Shown here: in pieces, positions 34,501-43,380 of the stretch
How positions within the stretch are numbered: the stretch's first letter is position 1
Layout: each line of letters starts with the position of its first letter
Notes under the pieces: model-generated
Databases searched by the model: none
Told to the model about the DNA's origin: nothing
What the model saw: the letters and a program-made list of their open reading frames with translations, nothing else
Position numbers and translations under genes: made by a program
Source: Mangrovimicrobium sp033283325
Lineage (GTDB): Bacteria; Pseudomonadota; Gammaproteobacteria; Pseudomonadales; Halieaceae
NCBI GenBank assembly: GCA_033283325.1
Contig: JAWMQO010000002.1
Location: 1-64,000, forward strand
Direction: 5' to 3'
Length of the DNA stretch: 64,000 bases

Positions 34501-34899
34501 ATGACGATGATCTCCAAAAAAGCGACCCTGGCATCAATGTTCGGCCTCACACTGGGCTTCAGCTCAGCCGGTTACGCCGGTTGTGCACCACCGCAGATGA
34601 CCGGCATCTGGGAAGTGGCCTTTTCCGACGGCAATTCCTGTCGCCTGAAACTGAACAGCAATGGCAGCCTGAACGTCAACCAGAGCGTCTGCTACGACCC
34701 CGATCGCGGCAGTACCGTCCCGGACTCCGGCAACATCAAGACCAAAGCGAATTGTTTCGCGGAAGGCGAACTCGTCGTAGAAGGTTTTACCGTCGAGCTC
34801 CCGGTGCAATTCTCCCAGGGCCGGGGCATGGCAGCCGGCAGGTACAGGGTCACCGCCGATGGCACCAAGGGCAGCGTGGTGATGGTCCGGGTTCCCTAA
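34501..34899 (+). CDS. Small secreted protein, unknown
   Basis: 132 residues. AAGGAG lies four bases before ATG 34501. A Sec signal peptide (ISKKATLASMFGLTLGFSSAGYA) is followed by a beta-rich domain, MTGIWEVAFSDGNSCRLKLN to the end, with paired cysteines (GCAPPQ, SCRLKL, VCYDPD, NCFAEG). Probably periplasmic or outer-surface. Function not recognised. Divergent from the regulator at 34267. Confidence 0.75.
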   Translation: MTMISKKATLASMFGLTLGFSSAGYAGCAPPQMTGIWEVAFSDGNSCRLKLNSNGSLNVNQSVCYDPDRGSTVPDSGNIKTKANCFAEGELVVEGFTVELPVQFSQGRGMAAGRYRVTADGTKGSVVMVRVP

Positions 34900-35149
34900 G
34901 TTCCGGGCCAGTCGATGACTTGGATCGCGCCGATGTCGTAGTCTCCAGCGCTGCCATAGGTGTAGCCAGGCGCGTCCACTCCCTCACCGATCCAGGCGCT
35001 GGCGTCTTCGACCTGCGCCTCAGCTTCATCATCGGGAACCTGGTAACGAAGCCCTGAATGCAGTTCGGGTAACGCACTCTCAAGTAGTGGGTGATATGCC
35101 CTATAATCCCGCTTCCAGCAGACCAATAATACGGTAGCCGCCCGCACCC

Positions 35150-35851
35150 ATGTTTTGCATTGGCCACAGCCACATCGACGCCATCCACATGGCCGCCGAA
35201 GAGCGCAATTTCCCGGTCGAGGCCATCAATCTGTGGAAGCTTCCCGGCGGTCCCCTCGGCCAGTGCGATGCCCAGGGCAAATCCCGCTTTACCGATCCGG
35301 TTGCCGCGCGGCTGACGGCGCAGGTGGGGCCGATATTCTCCCACCTGGGCGGTAATCCTCCCGCCATGATCGGGACCCTGGCTCACCCGCGCCCCTTCGA
35401 TTTCGTGCTGCCCTCCGAGCCGGGCCTGCCGCTGGATCCCGGTGCCGAACTGATTCCCTCTTCCGCCGTTGCCTCGATCCTGCGCAAGATCGCCCGCCCC
35501 TGGATCGGCCTGATGCACGAGCTCGCCCGGCTCGGCGACGGGCCGATCTACCAGGTGGAGCCACCGCCGCCGAACGAGGATTCTGAACAGATTGCGAAGA
35601 CGGTCCTGCGCAACCTGTTCCCGGGCATGTCCCGGGAGGTCACTCCAGCGCACCTGCGCTACAAACTCTGGCGCCTGCATTCGGAACTGATCAGCGAGGT
35701 GTGCCTGCCACTGGGGATCCAGTTCGTGCCGGTTCCGCCCTCGGTGCAGACCCCGGATGGCTACCTGCTCCCCGAGTATCGCGGTGACGGCGCCCACGGC
35801 AACAGCGCTTACGGCAGCATCCTGATCGACTACATGGAGACCTTCGCGTGA
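35150..35851 (+). CDS. Unknown protein coupled to GSCFA gene
   Basis: 233 residues, starting MFCIGHSHIDAIHMAAEERN. The GHSH opening, and the late GDGAHGNSAYGSILIDYM with a conserved-looking DxxH-type ending, recall SGNH/GDSL-type hydrolases, but the assignment is weak. It overlaps the GSCFA gene by four bases (GTGA), so the two products are probably made in step and may act on the same substrate. No export signal. Confidence 0.65.
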   Translation: MFCIGHSHIDAIHMAAEERNFPVEAINLWKLPGGPLGQCDAQGKSRFTDPVAARLTAQVGPIFSHLGGNPPAMIGTLAHPRPFDFVLPSEPGLPLDPGAELIPSSAVASILRKIARPWIGLMHELARLGDGPIYQVEPPPPNEDSEQIAKTVLRNLFPGMSREVTPAHLRYKLWRLHSELISEVCLPLGIQFVPVPPSVQTPDGYLLPEYRGDGAHGNSAYGSILIDYMETFA

Positions 35852-37155
35852 AGCACCCCTACGAAGATCTTCCCGACGAACGGCGCTGGAGCCAGGCAGT
35901 GGCCAACCGCCCGGATACGGCGATCGACCCGGTGGGCGGCTTTCCCACCCGCATCCGCCCGCAGGACCTGGTGGTGTCGGCGGGAAGCTGCTTCGCCCAG
36001 CGCATTACCCACCACATGGAAGCGCGCGGGCGCTACTGCGAACGGCTGGAGACTGCGCACCCGCTACTGGAACCCGAGGTCGCCGAGGCCTATGGCTACG
36101 GTACTTACGCCGCGCGCTACGGCAATATCTACACCCCGCGCCAGTTGCTCCAGCTCTGGCGGCGGGCCACCGGCGCATTCGTACCCCGGGAAACCTACTG
36201 GCAAGACGACGGCGCCTTCTACGATCCCTTCCGCTCGACTATCCAGCCCGGCGGTTTCGCCAGCCTCGAGGAACTGGAGGCGGACCGGGCCCAGCACTTC
36301 CGCGCCGTGGTCGATCTGTTCACCCGCATGGACGTCTTTATTTTCACCCTGGGGCTGAGCGAATGCTGGGGCTCCGCGGAAGATGGCGCGGTGTACCCGC
36401 TCTGCCCGGGGGTGGTGAGCGGCACTTTCGTACCCGGCCGTCACGTACAGAGCAACTTCAGCGCGGCACAGATGACCCAGGACCTGCGCACCTTCATTGA
36501 AGAAGTGCGCGAAGTGAACCCCGAACTCCGGGTCATCCTCACCGTTTCCCCGCAGCCGCAAATGGTCACCACCGAGGAAAGGCACGTGGTGGTCGAAGCC
36601 GGCTCGTCCAAGGCGCGCCTGCGCATCGCGGCGGAAGAGGCCTGCGCACTCCCCGATGTTTTCTACTTTCCCTCCTACGAAATCTCCACCCTGCCCGGCA
36701 GCCACCACTTCACCGCGGACCGCCGCACCCTCGAGGACAGCTGTATCGAACGGGTGATGCACCTGTTCTTCAGGCATGTCGTGGAGGAAGGGCCGGCCGA
36801 ATCAGCGCAGGCCCCGGGCGGCGACCAGGCCTCAGCGGAGGCGACGCATAACTTTGTCGAGGAGGCGACGCGGGTCATCCAGGTACTCTGCGACGAGGAT
36901 TTTCTCGACAGCACGGAAGAAGAGACCAACGTCCTGATCAGCCGGATTTTCCAGGAGAGCGACGCCGCAGCGCCTGTCACCGAAGCGGAGAGCGAGAAGA
37001 TGCGCGCGCGCCGCCTGGCGATCGAGGGTGACTACGCCCAGGCGATCAGCATCGTCGAAAAACTTTACCGCGACGACCCGCGGCCTGGGCTCGCCTGGCT
37101 ACTCGATTGCTGGCGCGCGGCGATGAATCCGCAGGCGAAGACACTACAGAACTGA
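35848..37155 (+). CDS. GSCFA-domain protein
   Basis: 435 residues from a GTG inside the previous gene's stop (GTGA). The family motif GSCFAQRI is at about residues 46-53, followed by GNIYTPRQLLQLW, IFTLGLSECWGS and VILTVSPQPQMVT, all typical of GSCFA proteins (PF08885), a domain predicted to be SGNH-hydrolase-like; PF08885 members often work on glycans or peptides but none of the substrates is clear. The C-terminal 100 residues are acidic and helical with a TPR-like tail (EGDYAQAISIVEKLYRDDP). Confidence 0.8.
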   Translation: MKHPYEDLPDERRWSQAVANRPDTAIDPVGGFPTRIRPQDLVVSAGSCFAQRITHHMEARGRYCERLETAHPLLEPEVAEAYGYGTYAARYGNIYTPRQLLQLWRRATGAFVPRETYWQDDGAFYDPFRSTIQPGGFASLEELEADRAQHFRAVVDLFTRMDVFIFTLGLSECWGSAEDGAVYPLCPGVVSGTFVPGRHVQSNFSAAQMTQDLRTFIEEVREVNPELRVILTVSPQPQMVTTEERHVVVEAGSSKARLRIAAEEACALPDVFYFPSYEISTLPGSHHFTADRRTLEDSCIERVMHLFFRHVVEEGPAESAQAPGGDQASAEATHNFVEEATRVIQVLCDEDFLDSTEEETNVLISRIFQESDAAAPVTEAESEKMRARRLAIEGDYAQAISIVEKLYRDDPRPGLAWLLDCWRAAMNPQAKTLQN

Positions 37156-37192
37156 CCTGCAGCCACGATCTGTGCTGGACGACACCCCGGGC

Positions 37193-37921
37193 CTAGCTCT
37201 TCGGATCCCGGATGTACAACGCCGTGCCGTTGCGCAGCTCACTCTTGAACAGCTCCGTCGCCTTGATCAGGTCGCTGATCTTGCGGTAACCGTAGTTGAT
37301 GGAAGAAAAGGAAGGGTTGTTGTTGGCGATATAGCTGCCCACCAGCCCCATATTGGCCCAGCCGTCGTCGCCGGCGGTCTGGTCGACGGCGGTTCGCAGG
37401 AGCCTCACCAGTACGGCGTCCTGCCGCAGTTTCGACTTGGGCGTTTTCTTCACCTGGGCGGGCGCCGCGGAATCCGAATCACCGCCCGACATCAGGTTTT
37501 CGATGTAGATGAAGGGTGAGCAGCTGTCGACGAAAGCCTGCGGGGTTTTCTTCTCGCCAAAGCCGTAGACGGGAAAACCGCTCTCCAGGATGCGCAGTAC
37601 CAGCGGGGTAAAGTCGCAGTCGCTGGTCATCAGCGCAAAGGCGTTCACGTTGCCGCTGTAGAGCAGGTCCATGGCGTCGATGATCATGGCGGCGTCGGTG
37701 GCGTTCTTGCTCTTGGTGTAGGCGAACTGCTGCATCGGCCGGATGGCGTGGGGATGCAGCCGCTCTATCCAGCCGGACAACGAGGGGTTGTTCCAGTCGC
37801 CGTGGGCGTGGCGCACGTTCACGGTCCCATGCTTCGCCAGCTCCTCCAGCACACCCTCGATTGCCTTGTGGCTCACGTTGTCGCAATCGATCAGCAGCGC
37901 GATTCGTTTTGTTTCCTGCAT
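37193..37921 (-). CDS. NYN-domain RNase-like protein with OST-HTH
   Basis: 242 residues from ATG 37921, behind GAGGAGG; a start 18 bases upstream is possible. IALLIDCDNVSHKAIEGVLE (PIN-like acidic start), KNATDAAMIIDAMDLLYSG and LMTSDCDFTPLVLRILESGF are the three acidic motifs of the LabA/NYN nuclease family. A C-terminal OST-HTH/LOTUS-like domain follows (WANMGLVGSYIANNNPSFSS, INYGYRKISDLIKA), which can bind RNA. Predicted cytoplasmic RNA-processing nuclease. Confidence 0.85.
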   Translation of the reverse strand: MQETKRIALLIDCDNVSHKAIEGVLEELAKHGTVNVRHAHGDWNNPSLSGWIERLHPHAIRPMQQFAYTKSKNATDAAMIIDAMDLLYSGNVNAFALMTSDCDFTPLVLRILESGFPVYGFGEKKTPQAFVDSCSPFIYIENLMSGGDSDSAAPAQVKKTPKSKLRQDAVLVRLLRTAVDQTAGDDGWANMGLVGSYIANNNPSFSSINYGYRKISDLIKATELFKSELRNGTALYIRDPKS

Positions 37922-38170
37922 ACGGCCTCCTCGTCCCAAAACCAGGGAATGGCATTCGCCCTGAAACTGTTATGGTACGCCATGCGAAGGGGAAGGAGGA
38001 CTCCATTGCCGATGGCGCTGCCCTGCGGCCCGCTTCTTGCTTCAGAACTGCCGCAAACCCTCACTGGCTCAGCTTTCCCCGGAAATTCACGAGCGCTACG
38101 GACAAAAACCTTGTCCGCGGAGGCGTAGTACCTGTAAGACCACTCTATACATAAACAAGGGCTCCATTGA

Positions 38171-39322
38171 ATGAAACGCAGGGATTTTATCACCGCCGCA
38201 GCAGGGCTTGGCCTCACATCGCTCGCCGGATGCGCCGGTACCGGCTCGCTGGCGCGGGCGCCACTGCCCGGGGCAACCGGCGATGCGCTGGTCCAGCCCG
38301 TTGGTGCGCCGATGCGGCCGATCCACTCGTCGGCGGACCGGGTTACCCGCACCATTGTCGGCCTGCGCCCATTCCGTATACCGGGGCCCCGGCTCGAAGC
38401 GGTGACAGTAGGTTCCAAGGACGTCGTGCACAATTATGGCCACGGCGGGGGCGGCGTCTCCCTATCCTGGGGCGTGGCCGAACTCGCCGCCCCCCTGGCA
38501 AAAGGGTTTGGCCGCCGCGAGATCGCGGTACTGGGCTCCGGTGTTATCGGGCTTTCCACCGCCATCATGCTGCAGCGCTCCGGCGCGGATGTGACCATCT
38601 ATGCCAAGGACTTCCCGCCCTACACCACCTCCAATGTCGCCGGCGCCATGTGGCACCCGGTCACCCTGTTCGAACGGGAGCACGTCAGCCCGGCGACCCT
38701 GGCCATGCTCGACCGGGCCTCGCGCATCGCCTTCAGCCGTTTCATCCGCTACGCCAACGACCCCTACTACGGTGTCTACTGGATCCGCCAGTACTCCCTC
38801 AGTGAGAAGCCGCTGGACACCACCTATCCCTACACCGGCGGCGACGATCTCTACCCCGGCCTCGTCCGCAACCAGCCCGACGGCCCCTTCGGCTTCGCCT
38901 TTCACGATGCCTACTACACCCTGATGATCGACCCGGACATCTACCTGCGCGCGCTGGTGAAGGACTTCCAGAACGCCGGCGGCAAGCTGGTGGAAGCCAC
39001 CTTCGACACAGAGGCCGATCTCGAGGCCCTGGCGGAGAAAACCATCGTCAACTGTATGGGCCTGGGCTCCGGCAAGGTCTTCGGCGATGAAAGCATCATC
39101 CCGGCCCGCGGTCAGCTGAGCTTCCTGCTGCCGCAGAACGACATCGACTACGGCTACGCCGGGGTCGCCGCGGGTCACGGCCTGCTCTACTCCTTCCCGC
39201 GGCGAACCGGCGTCCTCCTCGGTGGCTCGGTGGACAAGAACGACTGGGACCTGAATCCGCGTGCCGATGAAGTAAAGCGGATGGTGGACGGGCACGCCTG
39301 GCTGGCGTCGCGGCTGACTTAG
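38171..39322 (+). CDS. D-amino-acid-oxidase-type flavoprotein, circularly permuted
   Basis: 383 residues. MKRRDFITAAAGLGLTSLAGC is a Tat-type signal with a lipobox. In ordinary D-amino acid oxidases the FAD-binding GxGxxG is at the N-terminus and FRPxR plus HNYGHGGxGxTLxWG at the C-terminus. Here VGLRPFRIPGPRLEAVTVG and VVHNYGHGGGGVSLSWG come first (about 63-106), before EIAVLGSGVIGLSTAIMLQR (about 117-136), and the protein stops just where the usual C-terminal motif would begin (GGSVDKNDWDLNPRADEVKR). So the order is permuted rather than truncated. Likely substrate: amino acids or amines in the periplasm. Confidence 0.82.
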   Translation: MKRRDFITAAAGLGLTSLAGCAGTGSLARAPLPGATGDALVQPVGAPMRPIHSSADRVTRTIVGLRPFRIPGPRLEAVTVGSKDVVHNYGHGGGGVSLSWGVAELAAPLAKGFGRREIAVLGSGVIGLSTAIMLQRSGADVTIYAKDFPPYTTSNVAGAMWHPVTLFEREHVSPATLAMLDRASRIAFSRFIRYANDPYYGVYWIRQYSLSEKPLDTTYPYTGGDDLYPGLVRNQPDGPFGFAFHDAYYTLMIDPDIYLRALVKDFQNAGGKLVEATFDTEADLEALAEKTIVNCMGLGSGKVFGDESIIPARGQLSFLLPQNDIDYGYAGVAAGHGLLYSFPRRTGVLLGGSVDKNDWDLNPRADEVKRMVDGHAWLASRLT

Positions 39323-39455
39323 GCTAGCAGGCTAAGGGTTTTTCCTCCTTCCGGACTGGACGCGGCATCGCCTGACGGAATGCGCTAATCTCTCCATCCT
39401 GCGCGTCCCTCCTGCGAGGTGACGCGCCCATTCATTTTTCCCGACGGCCTGGCCC

Positions 39456-41216
39456 ATGAGCACTAGCGGCAAACCCAAGAAACTTTCCTCATTAAAAAAG
39501 CTCTTCCCCTTCATCCTGCCCTACAAGCGGCAGGCCCTGGGCGCGGGCACCGCACTGGTCTTCACCGCCGCCATCACCCTCACCCTCGGCCAGGGTGTGA
39601 AGCAGTTGATCGACCAGGGTTTCGTCGCCGGTTCGCTGGCCAATCTCAATAAAATCACCCTGGTGATGATCGGCCTGATCGTGCTGATGTCCGCCGGCAC
39701 CTTCGTGCGCTTCTACCTGGTGTCCTGGATCGGTGAGCGGGTCACCGCCGATATTCGCAAGGCGGTGTTCGACCATATCGTGGCGCTGCATCCGCACTAC
39801 TTCGAAACCAACCGTAGCGGCGAGATCATGTCGCGGCTCACCACCGACACCACCTTGTTGCAGAACATCATCGGCTCGACCGCGTCCATGGCCCTGCGCA
39901 GTGCGCTGACCACTTTCGGCGGCATGGTCATGCTGGTGATTACCAACCTGAAGCTCAGCCTGATCGTCATCGGCGGGGTGCCGCTGGTGGTGCTGCCCAT
40001 CGTGCTTTTCGGCCGCCGGGTCCGGAAACTCTCGCGGCAGAGCCAGGACTCGGTGGCGGATGTAGGCAGCCATGCCGGAGAGACCATCCAGCACATCAAG
40101 ACGGTGCAGAGCTATACCCGGGAAGATACCGAACGGCAGGCCTTCGGCGCCGACGTGGAACGGGCCTTCGAGATTGCCCGGCGCCGCATCACCCAGCGCG
40201 CCTTCCTCATGCTCACGGCAATCCTGCTGGCCTATGCCTCCATCGCCGGCATGCTCTGGGTGGGCGGCAGCGATGTATTACAGGGCAGCATGACGGCGGG
40301 GGAACTGGGCGCTTTCGTCTTTTACGCGATTATTGTCGCCGCCGGGGTCGGCACTCTGTCGGAAGTGTTCGGCGAATTGCAGCGAGCGGCTGGCGCCACG
40401 GAGCGCCTGATGGAGTTGCTGGCGGTGCAATCCCATATCGTGGAGCCGGAAAATCCGCTCGGCGGGATTACCCAGCTACCCGCGACCATGGCCCTGCACA
40501 ATCTCACCTTTCACTACCCCTCGCGCCCGGACACGGCGGCCTTGCAGTCGATCAACCTGCATATCGACGAGGGCAAAAGCCTGGCCCTGGTGGGCCCCTC
40601 CGGAGCGGGCAAGTCGACGGTTTTCGAACTGCTGCTGCGCTTTTACGATCCGCAATCCGGCGAAGTGCTGTTCGGCGGCGAGGACATCCGCCACTTCCAC
40701 CTGCGCGACTTGCGCTCGGAAATCGCCCTGGTGCCGCAGCAGCCCGCCCTGTTCACCGGCGATGTGGCCTACAACATTCGTTACGGCAGGCTCGACGCCA
40801 GCGACGAGGAGGTAGTAGCCGCGGCGAAGGCGGCCTACGCGCACGAATTCATCGACAGGCTGCCGCAGAAATACCACAGCCATCTCGGTGAGAAAGGGGT
40901 GAGGTTGTCCGGCGGCCAGCGCCAACGCATCGCGATTGCCCGGGCGATACTCAACAACCCGCGCCTGCTGCTCCTGGACGAGGCCACCAGCGCCCTGGAT
41001 TCCGAGAGTGAACAGAAGGTGCAGCTGGCGCTGGAAGAACTCATGCACAATCGCACCACGGTGATTATCGCGCACCGGCTGTCGACGATTCAGCACGCGG
41101 ATCGTATTGCGGTGATGGACCACGGCAGGGTGGTGGAAACCGGCACCCACGACGAGTTGCTACGCTCTTCGCCCCTTTACCAGCGCCTCTACCAGCTACA
41201 GTTTCGCGATGCCTGA
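39456..41216 (+). CDS. ABC exporter, MsbA-like (fused membrane and ATPase domains)
   Basis: 586 residues. A six-helix type I exporter domain (about 15-310, with VKQLIDQGF, YLVSWIGERVTADIRKAVFD) is followed by a nucleotide-binding domain: GPSGAGKST (about 380), Q-loop VPQQPALF, signature RLSGGQRQRIAIARAIL (about 483-499), LLLLDEATSALDSE (Walker B) and IIAHRLSTIQ (H-loop). A half-transporter that should work as a homodimer and export a lipid or amphipathic compound. ATG 39456. No partner gene is next to it, and MsbA proper would be expected beside lpxK, which is absent. Confidence 0.92.
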   Translation: MSTSGKPKKLSSLKKLFPFILPYKRQALGAGTALVFTAAITLTLGQGVKQLIDQGFVAGSLANLNKITLVMIGLIVLMSAGTFVRFYLVSWIGERVTADIRKAVFDHIVALHPHYFETNRSGEIMSRLTTDTTLLQNIIGSTASMALRSALTTFGGMVMLVITNLKLSLIVIGGVPLVVLPIVLFGRRVRKLSRQSQDSVADVGSHAGETIQHIKTVQSYTREDTERQAFGADVERAFEIARRRITQRAFLMLTAILLAYASIAGMLWVGGSDVLQGSMTAGELGAFVFYAIIVAAGVGTLSEVFGELQRAAGATERLMELLAVQSHIVEPENPLGGITQLPATMALHNLTFHYPSRPDTAALQSINLHIDEGKSLALVGPSGAGKSTVFELLLRFYDPQSGEVLFGGEDIRHFHLRDLRSEIALVPQQPALFTGDVAYNIRYGRLDASDEEVVAAAKAAYAHEFIDRLPQKYHSHLGEKGVRLSGGQRQRIAIARAILNNPRLLLLDEATSALDSESEQKVQLALEELMHNRTTVIIAHRLSTIQHADRIAVMDHGRVVETGTHDELLRSSPLYQRLYQLQFRDA

Positions 41217-41327
41217 ACAATCATCTCGCCGCGGCGCCTTGCCGTAATTTCACTTGCGCTTTGGCCTCGAGCCGGCAATCCTGTTTCCCTGAAGGAAATA
41301 TAAAGCCAACGATCGGAACCCACCTCG

Positions 41328-43301
41328 ATGACGAATGATAGCGCCACTGAACGCACACCTGCCGTAACCGCCACCTCGGTAGACCCCGACTACAACGACC
41401 CCGTGATCGAGATCGACGAGATGCGGGAGTCGCCAGTACCCCACCGCTACGTCCACGGTTCGTTCAGGGGAACCCAGGCGCGCTTTTCATTTTATTTCCC
41501 GCCTGAGGAGCAGTACGAGGGGCGCTTTTTCCATAACACCTACCCGATGGCCATCACCTCGGACATCGGCCCCTTCCCGATTGAATTCGAGGTAGCCACC
41601 GGCGATCTCGGGTTCACTGTCGACAGCGGCGCCTACTACGTCCAGACCAACAACGGCGGCCTGTTCCGCGCTGCGGGTGTCGATCCGGCCATCGCCGCCT
41701 ACCGGGTGAACGCCGCGGCGGCAAAATTCTCCCGTCAGGTGGCGGCCGATGTCTATGGCGAACACCGGCCCTGGGGCTACCTCTTTGGCGGCAGTGGCGG
41801 CGCCTACCAGACGCTGGGCGCGGCGGAGAACACCGAAGGTGTGTGGGACGGATTCGTGCCTTTCGTGCCCGGCTGCGACCAGGCCATTCCCAGCATGTTC
41901 ACCGTGCGCATGCACGCCCTGCGGGTATTGCGCCAACGCGATCGACTCCCCGGCATCGCCGACGCATTGGCACCGGGCGGCAGCGGCGATCCCTATGCCG
42001 ATCTCAACGAGGAAGAGGCTGCCGCCCTGCGGGAGGTTAGCCTGATGGGCTTTCCTCCGCGAAGCTGGTACGACCACGCCAGCATGGGCAGCGGCTACTT
42101 CGCCAATATCTCCGGGATGATCCCGGCGATGGACCCGGGCTATGTCGATGACTTCTGGAGCGAACCCGGTTACCTCGGCACCGACAGCAGCTCGCGTATC
42201 GGCGAGATGCGCTTCCGGCACGAATCACTGGTCACCGCCACGAGCGGCGCTCCGCCGTTTGTCATCGAGCTCGCCGACGCGCCGACCGGGGACTGTGCCG
42301 ATGCGCACCTGGTCGTTCTGAGCGGTGAATCAGCAGGGCACAGCCTCCCGGTAAAGAATGCGAAGGGCGCAGCGATCGAACTGATCATGACCGCCGACCC
42401 GGCAGCCGCCGGCAAGATCGCGGTGGGCGACCGTGTGGCCGTGGACAACAGCTGGGCCCTCGCCCTGCAGACCTACCACCGCCACCAGGTCCCGCCGCCG
42501 CGCAATTACTACGCCTGGGACCAGTTCCTGGACAGCGACGGGCAGGCGCTCTACCCCCAGCGCAATGTGTTGGTCGGCCCGGCCGGCACCATCAACTCGG
42601 CGGGCTCCATGCTCGAGGGGAAATTCAGCGGCAAGATGTTGATGCTGGCGGTGCTGCTCGATATCGACGCCTTCCCCTGGCAGGCGGACTGGTACCGCTC
42701 ACAGGCCATGGCGTCCAAGGGCGCCGCATTCGAGGAGAATTTCGCGCTGTACTTTATCGACAATGCCCACCATGAAAATCCGCAGACGGCACTGCAGCGG
42801 GCCCATGCGGTAAGCTTCGGCGGCGCCCTGCAGCAGGCCCTGCGCGATCTCTCGCTCTGGGTGGAGCAGGGCATCGAGCCTTCGAGCACAGCTTACCGGA
42901 TCGAGAATACCCAGGTTGTCGTCCCTGCAGATGCGGCCGCGCGCAAGGGTATCCAACCGGTGGTCCAGTTGGGCGTAGGCATTACGGCGGATGGAGAGTT
43001 CAGCGAGCGGGTAGAGGTCTCAGCCGGAGAAACTGTCTGCTTCTCCGCCGCAGTTGCAGTACCTCCCGGTATGGGTAGTGTGGTATCTGCAGAATGGGAC
43101 TTCGCGGGTTCCGGCGAATTTACCCAAAGGGAAGACATCCCCTCCCCGATGGAAACAGCAAGGTTCACGGCCTCGTTCACTTACCACGAGGCGGGGACCT
43201 ACTTTCCTGCGCTGCGAGTCGCCGCGCAGCGATCTGGTGACAGCGCCACGGCCTATGGCCGGGTGCAGAATATCGCGCTGGCCCGGGTGGTCGTAAGCTG
43301 A
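41328..43301 (+). CDS. Alpha/beta-hydrolase-like protein with C-terminal PKD-type domain
   Basis: 657 residues. The nucleophile elbow GYLFGGSGGAYQTLGAAE (about 144-161), with GGSGG, and a late FIDNAHHENP look like an alpha/beta hydrolase whose cap region is enlarged; I do not know the exact family. The last 120 residues form a PKD/Ig-like domain (SAGETVCFSAAVAVPPGMGS, VVSAEWDFAGSGEF, FTYHEAGTYFPALRVA). PKD domains usually mark exported enzymes, but there is no recognisable signal peptide at the start I use, ATG 41328. Possibly an esterase. Confidence 0.62.
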   Translation: MTNDSATERTPAVTATSVDPDYNDPVIEIDEMRESPVPHRYVHGSFRGTQARFSFYFPPEEQYEGRFFHNTYPMAITSDIGPFPIEFEVATGDLGFTVDSGAYYVQTNNGGLFRAAGVDPAIAAYRVNAAAAKFSRQVAADVYGEHRPWGYLFGGSGGAYQTLGAAENTEGVWDGFVPFVPGCDQAIPSMFTVRMHALRVLRQRDRLPGIADALAPGGSGDPYADLNEEEAAALREVSLMGFPPRSWYDHASMGSGYFANISGMIPAMDPGYVDDFWSEPGYLGTDSSSRIGEMRFRHESLVTATSGAPPFVIELADAPTGDCADAHLVVLSGESAGHSLPVKNAKGAAIELIMTADPAAAGKIAVGDRVAVDNSWALALQTYHRHQVPPPRNYYAWDQFLDSDGQALYPQRNVLVGPAGTINSAGSMLEGKFSGKMLMLAVLLDIDAFPWQADWYRSQAMASKGAAFEENFALYFIDNAHHENPQTALQRAHAVSFGGALQQALRDLSLWVEQGIEPSSTAYRIENTQVVVPADAAARKGIQPVVQLGVGITADGEFSERVEVSAGETVCFSAAVAVPPGMGSVVSAEWDFAGSGEFTQREDIPSPMETARFTASFTYHEAGTYFPALRVAAQRSGDSATAYGRVQNIALARVVVS

Positions 43302-43380
43302 GCCCCGTCACCGGGGCCTGCAGCGGGGAGTTCACGATGCGGTATGATATTCGGGACCCCCGGGAGGCCAGGCGGACAGG

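Noticed and set aside
43302..43317. Terminator hairpin GCCCCG/CGGGGC after the PKD-domain gene
   Set aside because: Only six base pairs and no T-run, so not strong enough to call.
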